A stretch of 64,000 bases of DNA from Neoarius graeffei. Taxonomy: Eukaryota > Chordata > Actinopteri > Siluriformes > Ariidae. Each line of letters starts with the position of its first letter. Position 1 is the first letter of the stretch. The position numbers were made by a program, and so were the translations under genes. The notes below the pieces were generated by a model, which did no database searches, was not told the origin of the DNA, and saw only the letters and a list, made by a program, of their open reading frames with translations. The stretch covers positions 36,090,714-36,154,713 of the forward strand of contig NC_083592.1 in NCBI RefSeq assembly GCF_027579695.1, written 5' to 3'. This document shows, piece by piece, positions 44,880-54,689 of this stretch.

Positions 44880-45102
44880 AGAGCCACGTGGGATCATGAA
44901 ACCTGGATGTCTGGAAGGGCGTGGCCACGACGCAGCGCCTCAGTGGATGTCCAGGAAGAAGGAGGGCGTGGCTTGTGACTGTGGTCCACCCAATGGTGGG
45001 AAACACTGCGCGTGTCGCCATGGTGACGGCGCGCGGCTTGACTGCGTGACGCGTTGACAGGTTGCGCGCGCGCGCGGCTGTAGTGTAGTGCTGTGCGCGA
45101 GC
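44880..45102 (+). promoter_or_regulatory. CpG-rich promoter region of the SSBP-family gene
   Basis: GC- and CpG-dense DNA in an AT-rich setting. It carries two GGGCGTGGC boxes (near 44919 and 44964, KLF/GC-box-like), a CCAAT box at 44990-44994, and a near-palindromic GTCGCCATGGTGAC at 45014-45027 resembling an RFX X-box. An alternating GCGCGCGCGCGCGG run precedes the start codon. No TATA box. Transcription start is not determinable from sequence alone. Confidence 0.65.
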
Positions 45103-45152
45103 ATGTACTCCAAGAGCGCGCGGGTGCCGTCGGACAGTCAAGCCCGAGAGAA
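45103..45152 (+). CDS. First coding exon of an SSBP2/3/4-family gene
   Basis: ATG at 45103 opens a 16-codon plus 2-nt exon, reading MYSKSARVPSDSQARE then AA, directly followed by a strong donor GTGAGT. VPSDSQAREK is the invariant start of the single-stranded-DNA-binding-protein family (SSBP2, SSBP3, SSBP4), just before the LisH/LUFS domain in the next exon. These proteins are nuclear cofactors that stabilise LDB1-LIM transcription complexes. The MY start favours SSBP2 or SSBP4 over SSBP3. Exon 2 is not seen before 64000, consistent with the long first intron typical of this family, so the window's last 19 kb is probably intron 1. The exon is too short for ORF scans. Subtype is uncertain. Confidence 0.82.
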
Positions 45153-45654
45153 GTGAGTTTATTTATGTCTCTTCCCGGGAGAGGACGGAGCGGCCACTGA
45201 GCCCAACCTGCTCCGCGTGTCGCAAACAACTGCATTTAGACAGGAGGCAAGCCGCCGGAGCTGCGAGAGGGTTTTTATTCTGTCAGACTCTGTGATGAAT
45301 TTCAGCAGTGTGGCGTCAGCAGGGAGGAAACGCGGCGGCTGTTTGGACCGGGTTTATTTATATTTATATCTGATGGTGTGTGTGTTTACTCAGAGGGACA
45401 ATAAGATACATGAAGTTATAAACCCAAACATAAATATAAAGCCTTTTTTTTTTTATTTTGAAGTCACTTGAGAATTTGTTTTTCCTTATAGAGAGCGTGT
45501 TTAAGGGGGATTGTAGGTGTTGGGGTTGGATTTCATAGCCGGAGTGTTAAACAGTCATAGTTTTGTGTTTGTGGGTGCGCGCATGCGCAATTGGATGCGT
45601 TTTGGTCTTGACTCAGAAAGAGATGAAGCTGAGAAGTGGGATAAAACAGTGAAC
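45153..45654 (+). other. Start of SSBP intron 1
   Basis: CpG-rich for about 200 bp, then AT-rich. A minus-strand Tn and TTTATTTATATTTATATC run near 45350. No further exon seen. Confidence 0.5.
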
Positions 45655-47899
45655 AATGTGACGTCACAGCAAGAAGGTTCTGGGTTCGAGGCCGGCGGCT
45701 GGCTGATGAGGGCCTTTCTGTGTGGGTTTCCTTCACAGTCCAAAGACATGCAGGTGTGAATGGTTGTTTGTCTCTGTATAGTGGTTAACACTGTCTTGTC
45801 ACAGCAAGAAGGTTCTGGGTTCGAGCCCAGCGGCCGGTCGACGAGGGTCTTTCTGTGTGGAGTTTGCATATTCTTGCCATGTTCTCTACCGTCCAAAAAC
45901 ATGCAGGTGTAAATGGTTGTTTGTCTCTGTGTGTGTAGTGGTGAATGCTGTGACATCACAGCAAGAAGGTTCTGGGTTCGAGGCCGGCGACTGGCTGATG
46001 AGGGCCTTTCTGTGTGGGTTTCCTTCACAGTCCAAAGACAGGCAGGTGTGAATGGTTGTTTGTCTCTGTGTGTGTAGTGGTGAATGCTGTGACATCACAG
46101 CAAGAAGGTTCTGGGTTCGAGGCCGGCGGCTGGCTGATGAGGGCCTTTCTGTGTGGGTTTCCTTCACAGTCCAAAGACAGGCAGGTGTGAATGGTTGTTT
46201 GTCTCTGTGTGTGTAGTGGTGAATGCTGTGACATCACAGCAAGAAGGTTCTGGGTTCGAGGCCGGCGACTGGCTGATGAGGGCCTTTCTGTGTGGGTTTC
46301 CTTCACAGTCCAAAGACAGGCAGGTGTGAATGGTTGTTTGTCTCTGTGTGTGTAGTGGTGAATGCTGTGACATCACAGCAAGAAGGTTCTGGGTTCGAGG
46401 CCGGCGACTGGCTGATGAGGGCCTTTCTGTGTGGGTTTCCTTCACAATCCAAAGACAGGCAGGTGTGAATGGTTGTTTGTCTCTGTGTGTGTAGTGGTGA
46501 ATGCTGTGACATCACAGCAAGAAGGTTCTGGGTTCGAGGCCGGCGGCTGGCTGATGAGGGCCTTTCTGTGTGGGTTTCCTTCACAGTCCAAAGACAGGCA
46601 GGTGTGAATGGTTGTTTGTCTCTGTGTGTGTAGTGGTGAATGCTGTGACATCACAGCAAGAAGGTTCTGGGTTCGAGGCCGGCGACTGGCTGATGAGGGC
46701 CTTTCTGTGTGGGTTTCCTTCACAGTCCAAAGACAGGCAGGTGTGAATGGTTGTTTGTCTCTGTGTGTGTAGTGGTGAATGCTGTGACATCACAGCAAGA
46801 AGGTTCTGGGTTCGAGGCCGGCGACTGGCTGATGAGGGCCTTTCTGTGTGGGTTTCCTTCACAATCCAAAGACAGGCAGGTGTGAATGGTTGTTTGTCTC
46901 TGTGTGTGTAGTGGTGAATGCTGTGACATCACAGCAAGAAGGTTCTGGGTTCGAGGCCGGCGGCTGGCTGATGAGGGCCTTTCTGTGTGGGTTTCCTTCA
47001 CAGTCCAAAGACAGGCAGGTGTGAATGGTTGTTTGTCTCTGTGTGTGTAGTGGTGAATGCTGTGACATCACAGCAAGAAGGTTCTGGGTTCGAGGCCGGC
47101 GGCTGGCTGATGAGGGCCTTTCTGTGTGGGTTTCCTTCACAGTCCAAAGACAGGCAGGTGTGAATGGTTGTTTGTCTCTGTGTGTGTAGTGGTGAATGCT
47201 GTGACATCACAGCAAGAAGGTTCTGGGTTCGAGGCCGGCGGCTGGCTGATGAGGGCCTTTCTGTGTGGGTTTCCTTCACAGTCCAAAGACATGCAGGTGT
47301 GAATGGTTGTTTGTCTCTGTGTGTGTAGTGGTGAACACTGTGACGTCATAGCAAGAAGGTTCTGGGTTCGAGGCCGGCGGCTGGCTGATGAGGGCCTTTC
47401 TGTGTGGGTTTCCTTCACAGTTCAAAGACATGCAGGTGTGAATGGTTGTTTGTCTCTGTGTGTGTAGTGGTGAACACTGTGACATCATAGCAAGAAGGTT
47501 CTGGGTTCGAGGCCGGCGACTGGCTGATGAGGGCCTTTCTGTGTGGGTTTCCTTCACAGTCCAAAGACATGCAGGTGTGAATGGTTGTTTGTCTCTGTGT
47601 GTGTGGTGAACACTGTGACGTCATAGCAAGAAGGTTCTGGGTTCGAGGCCGGCGACTGGCTGATGAGGGCCTTTCTGTGTGGGTTTCCTTCACAGTTCAA
47701 AGACATGCACGTGTGAATGGTTGTTTGTCTCTGTGTGTGTAGTGGTTAACACTGTCTTGTCACAGCAAGAAGGTTCTGGGTTCAAGCCCAGCGGCCGGCT
47801 GACGAGGGTCTTTCTGTGTGGAGTTTGCATGTTCTTGCCATGTCCTCTACCGTCCAAAGACAGGCAGGTGTGAATGGTTGTTTGTCTCTGTGTGTGTGG
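45655..47899 (+). repeat. SINE-derived satellite, about 139-bp units
   Basis: At least twelve head-to-tail units of 139 bp from about 45950 to 47590, a 136-bp unit after them, and longer variant units of about 157 bp on both sides (near 45790-45950 and 47740-47899). Each unit is an internally deleted SINE: B box GGTTCTGGGTTCGAGGCC, then GATGAGGGCCTTTCTGTGTGG, then CACAGTCCAAAGACA, then GTGAATGGTTGTTTGTCTCTG. A three-unit higher-order pattern (417 bp) shows in GGCGGC/GGCGAC/GGCGAC and in CACAATCC at 46443 and 46860. The array lies in SSBP intron 1 and ends in an ordinary SINE 3' part. Confidence 0.9.
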
Positions 47900-48266
47900 T
47901 GGTTAGCGCTGTCACATCACAGCAAGAAGGTTCTGGGTTTGAGCCCAGCAGCTGGCTGATGAGGGCCTTTCTGTGTGGAGTTTGCATGTTCTCCCCGTGT
48001 CTGTGTGGGTTTCCTCCGGGTGCTCCGGTTTCCCCCACAGTCCAAAGACATGCAGGTTAGGTTAACTGGTGACTTTAAATTGACCGTAGGTGTGAATGTG
48101 AGTGTGAATGGTTGTTTGTCTCTGTGTCAACCCTGCGATAACCTGGTGACTTGTCCAGGGTGTACCCCGCCTCTTGCCCATAGTCAGCTGGGATAGGCTC
48201 CAGCTTGCCTGCAACCCTGTAGAACAGGATAAGCAGCTACAGATAATGGATGGATGGATGGATGGA
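47900..48266 (+). mobile_element. SINE terminating the satellite
   Basis: From TGGTTAGCGCTGTCACATCACAGC it continues through an ordinary full body to a (GGAT)n tail. The left portion is shared with the array units, so this is the likely parent copy or the array's last unit. Confidence 0.88.
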
Positions 48267-48285
48267 TAGTCTATCTTGGTATGTA

Positions 48286-49891
48286 CAACCCCGATTCCAA
48301 AAAAGTTTGGACAAAGTACAAATTGTAAATAAAAACGGAATGCAATAATTTACAAATCTCAAAAACTGATCTTGTATTCACAGTAGAACATAGACAACAT
48401 ATCAAATGTCGAAAGTGAGACATTTTGAAATTTCATGCCAAATATTGGCTCATTTGAAATTTCATGACAGCAACATATCTCAAAAAAGTTGGGACAGGGG
48501 CAATGAGAGGCTGGAAAAGTTAAAGGTACAAAAAAGGAACAGCTGGAGGACCAAATTGCAACTCATTAGGTCAATTGGCAATAGGTCATTAACATGACTG
48601 GGTATAAAAAGAGCATCTTGGAGTGGCAGCGGCTCTCAGAAGTAAAGATGGGAAGAGGATCACCAATCCCCCTAATTCTGCGCCGACAAATAGTGGAGCA
48701 ATATCAGAAAGGAGTTCGACAGTGTAAAATTGCAAAGAGTTTGAACATATCATCATCTACAGTGCATAATATCATCAAAAGATTCAGAGAATCTGGAAGA
48801 ATCTCTGTGCGTAAGGGTCAAGGCCGGAAAACCATACTGGGTGCCCGTGATCTTTGGGTCCTTAGACGGCACTGCATCACATACAGGCATGCTTCTGTAT
48901 TGGAAATCACAAAATGGGCTAAGGAATATTTCCAGAGAACATTATCTGTGAACACAATTCACCGTGCCATCCGCCGTTGCCAGCTAAAACTGTATAGTTC
49001 AAAGAAGAAGCCGTATCTAAACATGATCCAGAAGCGCAGACGTCCTCTCTGGGCCAAGGCTCATTTAAAATGGACTGTGGCAAAGTGGAAAACTGTTCTG
49101 TGGTCAGACGAATCAAAATTTGAAGTTCTTTATGGAAATCAGGGACGCCGTGTCATTTGGATTAAAGAGGAGAAGGACGACCCAAGTTGTTATCAGCGCT
49201 CAGTTCAGGAGCCTGCATCTCTGATGGTATGGGGTTGCATTAGTGCGTGTGGCATGGGCAGCTTACACATCTGGAAAGACACCATCAATGCTGAAAGGTA
49301 TATCCAGGTTCTAGAGCAACATATGCTCCCATCCAGACGACGTCTCTTTCAGGGAAGACCTTGCATTTTCCAACATGACAATGCCAAACCACATACTGCA
49401 TCAATTACAGCATCATGGCTGTGTAGAAGAAGGGTCCGGGTACTGAACTGGCCAGCCTGCAGTCCAGATCTTTCACCCATAGAAAACATTTGGCGCATCA
49501 TAAAACGGAAGATACGACAAAAAAGGCCTAAGACAGTTGAGCAACTAGAATCCTACATTAGACAAGAATGGGTTAACGTTCCTATCCCTAAACTTGAGCA
49601 ACTTGTCTCCTCAGTCCCCAGACGTTTACAGACTGTTGTAAAGAGAAAAGGGGATGTCTCACAGTGGTAAACATGGCCTTGTCCCAACTTTTTTGAGATG
49701 TGTTGTTGTTATGAGATTTAAAATCACCTAATTTTTCCTCTTTAAATGATACATTTTCTCAGTTTAAACATTTGATATGTCATCTATGTTCTATTCTGAA
49801 TAAAATATGGAATTTTGAAACTTCCACATCATTGCATTCCGTTTTAATTTACAATTTGTACTTTGTCCCAACTTTTTTGGAATCGGGGTGG
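48286..49891 (+). mobile_element. Tc1 family B element, complete
   Basis: 1606 bp, TA flanks (48284-48285 and 49892-49893), inverse termini CAACCCCGATTCCAAAAAAG and CCAACTTTTTTGGAATCGGGGTGG. The right terminus has one change in its outer bases. Confidence 0.95.
48648..49670 (+). CDS. Tc1-type transposase, intact ORF
   Basis: 340 codons from MGRGSPIPLILRRQIVEQYQ to KRKGDVSQW without interruption. Residues 1-110: bipartite paired-like HTH domain (CKIAKSLNISSSTVHNIIKR). Then the catalytic core: first aspartate in WSDESKFEV, second in FQHDNAKPH, and the glutamate in LSPIENIWRIIKRKIRQ. An in-frame ATG at 48594 precedes it, but 48648 matches the truncated copy at 37524 and gives the family's usual length of about 340. 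The enzyme would excise and reinsert the element at TA sites. All catalytic residues are present, so this copy may be active or only recently silenced. It lies in SSBP intron 1, in the gene's sense direction. Confidence 0.93.
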   Translation: MGRGSPIPLILRRQIVEQYQKGVRQCKIAKSLNISSSTVHNIIKRFRESGRISVRKGQGRKTILGARDLWVLRRHCITYRHASVLEITKWAKEYFQRTLSVNTIHRAIRRCQLKLYSSKKKPYLNMIQKRRRPLWAKAHLKWTVAKWKTVLWSDESKFEVLYGNQGRRVIWIKEEKDDPSCYQRSVQEPASLMVWGCISACGMGSLHIWKDTINAERYIQVLEQHMLPSRRRLFQGRPCIFQHDNAKPHTASITASWLCRRRVRVLNWPACSPDLSPIENIWRIIKRKIRQKRPKTVEQLESYIRQEWVNVPIPKLEQLVSSVPRRLQTVVKRKGDVSQW

Positions 49892-49893
49892 TA

Positions 49894-50082
49894 ATTTTGG
49901 ACATGTGTACCATCGACATGTGTACTACTACTGTGGAAGCCAGTTCCCTCCACCTGAAGTCACATAGTAGCCTGTGTCATAATAATAAGACCATACCTCA
50001 TAATTATGACTTTGTACCTCACAAACTTCTTCTTCTTCGTCCCATAGCCTGCAAGGGTCATAGGGGCCCCACTGATGACATT
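49894..50082. other. Short spacer with repeat traces
   Basis: Contains CATAATTATGAC words like the ATTATGAGA arrays elsewhere. No coding feature. Confidence 0.4.
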
Positions 50083-50401
50083 TTAAAGGGGAACTGAAGG
50101 CAATTTTTTTTTATTATCAAAATTCTATTTATCTTATTTTATTAAATATAGGAATGCATTTCTGACAGCTATCTTGTCGCTGCTATAGCAAGTTATGAGT
50201 GTTTGAAATATGCTATGTAATATATCAGTCCATATGTCAAAGCAATGGCCATAAACGAGATTTGCCGAGACCTGTGCGAGACATCATAGGATGGAAGTAA
50301 AACGTACAGCGGAAATCAAAGTGACCAACATCTGCCAACGTTGTCAAAAGACGCGCACGCCCTCTTTTGAATGCTGATGTAATCAAGCCGGAAGTTTTCC
50401 C

Positions 50402-51003
50402 TGTGTCCGAAATCACTCCCTACTCACTATATAGGGCACTACCGTATATAGTGGGGACGCCGTTTTGTAGTGCTGTCCGAAACCTTAGTGAGGATTATGT
50501 GGGAAATGCGCTCAGTTTAATATGTATTTATCACAAAAATACATGCATGTATTTAGTTGGTTCAAAGTCGTATGGAATAATCTCCATGTCACGTACGCGA
50601 GGGAGGCGGCTGTATGTGCAGTTTAATAAAGTGCAGACAGTGAGATAATATATACACAGGCAAACAATCCAAATCGGCAGGCTAGATCAAAAACGAAAAT
50701 ACAGGCAAAAGGGTCGGTTGAGGCGCAAACAATACATCAGAGGCTGAGCGAGGACAAGATCGTGAAACAGGAAATCAAGACAACGGGTAGAAAGGATCAG
50801 TAATGCATACATGCGTATCGTAATACTTTGAGATGCAAATGCATCAGCACAGTCCTTAAATAGGCAAACACACAGTTCCTTAATTGAGCTCAGGTGCGCC
50901 TTGTTCACGGCGTGCGTGCTGGAGTCCACTCGGCGCGCACACAGCCTGAGGCGCGCCTTCAGGTGCACACGCTACAGCACGCAGGACTGACACTCCGTCA
51001 CTA
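50402..51003. mobile_element. Insert in the T1 MITE carrying a solo LTR
   Basis: Starts GTGTCCGAAATCACTCCCTACTCACTATATAGG, a wording common to fish MITEs from memory, and is itself interrupted by the solo LTR at 50587-50992. Ends are approximate. Confidence 0.5.
50587..50992. mobile_element. Solo LTR, 406 bp
   Basis: TGTCACGTACGCG...GCAGGACTGACA, flanked by CTCCA and CTCCG (one mismatch). Shares GAGGCGGCTGTATGTGCAG, TCCTTAAATAGGC and GGTGCGCCTT-like blocks with the LTR at 11120-11576. Confidence 0.78.
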
Positions 51004-51393
51004 ATAAAGCTGGCAAATCTCGAAATTAATCTAAATTGGAACGATATGGCGATCTGGCCGCTGTGTAAACAGTTTTCAAAATGACGGCGCTGACACTTCA
51101 CGTTTGAAGTCTCGCACAAGTCTCGTGAAGATCTCGCGGATAAGCGACGCCTGCCATGGACCATATGAACTACATTCAGCATGACTAAAAACCGAAAAGG
51201 ACGATAAGTGTAATATAATATGCCAATACGAGTCACGATATAAGGTTAATAAAACCGAAAACGTAATTGAATAACAGGTTAATTAAGAAATAAAGCAAGT
51301 TTAAAAATGACTTCAGTTCCCCTTTAACAGTCCATCATTGGTGTGGCTAGTGCCTTTAAACTTGGCGGAGCCCATCCCTCTCCAAGCTTGATC

Positions 51394-51511
51394 AATGGAC
51401 AGTTTAGAGTAGCCAGTTAGCTACTCTAACTGCATGTCTTTGGACTGTGGGGGAAACCGGAGCACTTGGAGGAAACCCACACAGACACGGGGAGAACATG
51501 CAAACTCCGTC
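51394..51511 (-). mobile_element. SINE fragment
   Basis: Only the central part (GTCTTTGGACTGTGGGGGAAACCGGAGC...ACATGCAAACTCCGTC) remains. Confidence 0.8.
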
Positions 51512-51514
51512 TCA

Positions 51515-51775
51515 TGAGCTACAATGACTTATTTTGTCATAATAAAGACTATCATTCGAATGAGAACATTTTCTCAGAATTAAGACTTATGTCATTATTA
51601 TGAGATCGTAAGTCATTATCAGAACTTAAGTCTTAATTATGAGATGCTAAGTCATAATTCTGAGAGGATTTCATGAGATAGGAAGTCATAATTACATATG
51701 AGATACCAAGTCACTGTTGTGAGATTTGAAAATCATAATAATTTTATGAGAAACCTTCTCATTCTTATGGTGGAG
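51515..51775. repeat. ATTATGAGA-type degenerate tandem repeat
   Basis: Recurring CATTATTATGAGAT, TAAGTCATAATT and TGAGATAGGAAGTCATAATT units, the same theme as 24090-24262. Confidence 0.6.
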
Positions 51776-52560
51776 GAAACAGGCTTCCATACCTTACACA
51801 CATCTGTTCGTGAGACATTTTATTTTGCAATGCTGCACCAGACATTGCTTTTGCTTAGACCTGTGTGCACAGCAATACATCAAATATTCAACACCTACAC
51901 TGTAGTAATAACTTTGTTCATCTAGGTCCAACTGCAGATGTAAACACTGTAGGTGTTATATCAACACTGAACAATTTTTTTTAATGTATATATTTTTTTA
52001 AAGGAGCTCCAAAAATGCATATCTGGAGTGTCCAGGGCTTCGCTCTTGGCTGCACCAGTGTCCAAGATTTACTCTGATCTGGAAGTGTAGCTAGTGCACG
52101 AGTGTCAAGCTTTAAGCCAGTATCTCACTGGGCTGCGACAGCCCGCGACTAGTTGGAGACACAGCAATTGCGATAAAATATGTGAATTAGCGACAATTTT
52201 CACTTGGAATCACACTGAATTGATAGTCGCACATTTTACCGCAATTGTTGTGTCTCCAACTAGTCGCAGGCTGTCGCAGCCCGGCTTTCCCTCGGCAGGC
52301 AGGGAAGTAGAGGAAGCCTCACGGAAACTGACTTGAGAAGGGTTCACGACGACTTTGCGACACCAGCGACACATTTGCGGCTATTTTGAGAGAAATTTTG
52401 TCGCACGAGTTTTTTGAACATGTTCAAAATTTCACCGACGAAGGAGCGACACTTTGCGACTCATGTGAGGAAATTGAGAAGCCCTGCGAATGTTTCAAGA
52501 CACTTTTGAAACTCTCTTGCGAATGACGTTCGCAAGCTGTCGCAGCCCAGTGAGATACTA

Positions 52561-54164
52561 CAGTGGGGCAAAAAAGTATTTAGTCAGCCACCAATTGTGC
52601 AAGTTCTCCCACTTAAAAAGATGAGAGAGGCCTGTAATTTTCATCATAGGTACACTTCAACTATGAGAGACAGAATGGGGGGAAAGAATCCAGGAAATCA
52701 CATTGTAGGATTTTTAATGAATTAATTGGTAAATTCCTCGGTAAAATAAGTATTTGGTCACCTACAAACAAGCAAGATTTCTGGCTCTCACAGACCTGTA
52801 ACTTCTTCTTTAAGAGGCTCCTCTGTCCTCCACTCGTTACCTGTATTAATGGCACCTGTTTGAACTCGTTATCAGTATAAAAGACACCTGTCCACAACCT
52901 CAAACAGTCACACTCCAAACTCCACTATGGCCAAGACCAAAGAGCTGTCAAAGGACACCAGAAACAAAATTGTAGACCTGCACCAGGTTGGGAAGACTGA
53001 ATCTGCAATAGGTAAGCAGCTTTGTGTGAAGAAATCAACTGTGGGAGCAATTATTAGAAAATGGAAGACATACAAGCCCACTGATGATCTCCCTCGATCT
53101 GGGGCTCCACGCAAGATCTCACCCCGTGGGGTCAAAATGATCACAAGAACGGTGAGCAAAAATCCCAGAACCACACGGGGGACCTAGTGAATGACCTGCA
53201 GTGAGCTGGGACCAAAGTAACAAAGGCTACCATCAGTAACACACTACGCCGCCAGGGACTCAAATCCTGCAGTGCCAGACGTGTCCCCCTGTTTAAGCCA
53301 GTACATGTCCAGGCCCGTCTGAAGTTTGCTAGAGAGCATTTGGATGATCCAGAAGAGGATTGGGAGAATGTCATATGGTCAGATGAAACCAAAATAGAAC
53401 TTTTTGGTAAAAACTCAACTTGTCGTGTTTGGAGGAGAAAGAATGCTGAGTTGCACCCAAAGAACACCATACCTACTGTGAAGCATGGGGGTGGAAACAT
53501 CATGCTTTGGGGCTGATTTTCTGCAAAGGGACCAGGACGACTGATCCGTGTAAAGGAAAGAATGAACGGGGCCACGTATCGTGAGATTTTGAGTGAAAAC
53601 CTCCTTCCATCAGCAAGGGCATTGAAGATGAAACGTGGCTGGGTCTTTCAGCATGATAATGATCCCAAACACACCGCCCGGGCAATGAAGGAGTGGCTTC
53701 GTAAGAAGCATTTCAAGGTCCTGGAGTGGCCTAGCCAGTCTCCAGATCTCAACCCCATAGAAAATCTTTGGAGGGAGTTGAAAGTCCGTGTTGCCCAGCG
53801 ACAGCCCCAAAACATCACTGCTCTAGAGGAGATCTGCATGGAGGAATGGGCCAAAATACCAGCAACAGTGTGTGAAAGCCTTGTGAAGACTTACAGAAAA
53901 TGTTTGACCTCTGTCATTGCCAACAAAGGGTATATAACAAAGTATTGAGATGAACTTTTGTTATTGACCAAATACTTATTTTCCACCATAATTTGCAAAT
54001 AAATTCTTTAGAAATCAGACAATGTGATTTTCTGGATTTTTTTTTTCTCATTTTGTCTCTCATAGTTGAGGTATACCTATGATGAAAATTACAGGCCTCT
54101 CTCATCTTTTTAAGTGGGAGAACTTGCACAACTGGTGACTGACTAAATACTTTTTGCCCCACTG
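52561..54164 (+). mobile_element. Tc1 family C element
   Basis: 1604 bp with ends CAGTGGGGCAAAAAAGTATT and AATACTTTTTGCCCCACTG and TA on both sides (52559-52560 and 54165-54166). A third Tc1 family, distinct from A and B in termini and protein. Confidence 0.95.
52927..53948 (+). pseudogene. Tc1 family C transposase, broken
   Basis: Starts [20 protein letters not shown] with an HTH and [10 protein letters not shown] hinge. A stop and frame change lie near 53185-53205, and a further in-frame stop follows WG at about 53515 (GGGGCTGATTTTCTGC). Catalytic motifs remain readable: [24 protein letters not shown] and [10 protein letters not shown], with the C-terminus ANKGYITKY. Confidence 0.92.
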
Positions 54165-54170
54165 TAGCTT

Positions 54171-54514
54171 TAGCCCCAACATTCTACCTCTTAAATCACC
54201 TGATTCAACTCCTCAGTTATTTACCAAGACCAGCATGGCCTCGCTGTGGTGTGTTTGAAAAGGGGAAGCTTAAATCTCTATAGGTCTGACCCTCCAGGAC
54301 GTGAATTTGACACTCTTGAAATGAGTCAGCTTTGGTTCCAAGAGCTTCACCCCTATTGTGTCACTGGCCAATTGTGGATATTTCACCTCAGTCCATCTGG
54401 CTCACCATAGCACCGGAGTAAACAATGGGCAGTCAACTTAGATCACGAGTACATCACCATGATTCCATGTTTAGTATTTTGCAGTTTAATTATGTAATAC
54501 TCTTTAAACAGTAG

Positions 54515-54515
<1 letters not shown>
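54171..54515. other. Intronic DNA, nothing recognised
   Basis: No exon or familiar repeat between the MITE and the ATT microsatellite. Confidence 0.4.

Positions 54516-54550
<35 letters not shown>
54516..54550. repeat. (ATT)n microsatellite
   Basis: About 12 uninterrupted ATT units. Confidence 0.92.
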
Positions 54551-54552
<2 letters not shown>

Positions 54553-54689
54553 GAACATAATTATGCGTTTAAATTTATCTTGGACCTCTCTGTTTGCTTC
54601 AAGTCTGTCTGTTATCCTGTGAACAAATAAACTGCCTAATTAACAGTAGTTAATGTTAGTCACTGTTACATTCGTTATCATTTAGATAT

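Larger units (their letters stand above)
50087..51323. mobile_element. TTAA-flanked MITE, family T1, copy 2 with nested DNA
   Basis: AGGGGAACTGAAGGCA and TGACTTCAGTTCCCCT termini with TTAA at 50083-50086 and 51324-51327. Colinear with 8355-9014 read in reverse, except for an insert at about 50402-51003. Confidence 0.88.
52116..54170. mobile_element. GCGAC-rich MITE, copy 2, split by Tc1
   Basis: GCCAGTATCTCACTGGGCTGCGACAG at the left; the right terminus GCTGTCGCAGCCCAGTGAGATAC is cut by a Tc1 at 52561-54164 and resumes as TAGCTTTA. TTAA precedes the left end. Colinear with 15590-16050. Confidence 0.82.

Noticed and set aside
45040-45080. GCGCGCGCGCG run as a Z-DNA regulatory element
   Set aside because: It is short and typical of CpG islands; nothing else in the sequence supports a specific role.
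45886-47693. A ladder of overlapping 93-codon minus-strand frames
   Set aside because: They step by exactly 139 bp, follow the satellite unit and are translations of SINE sequence. A unit length not divisible by three makes each frame cross into a second register before stopping.
45655-47899. Direct-repeat array considered as CRISPR
   Set aside because: Units are contiguous 139-bp copies without unique spacers, in a vertebrate genome.
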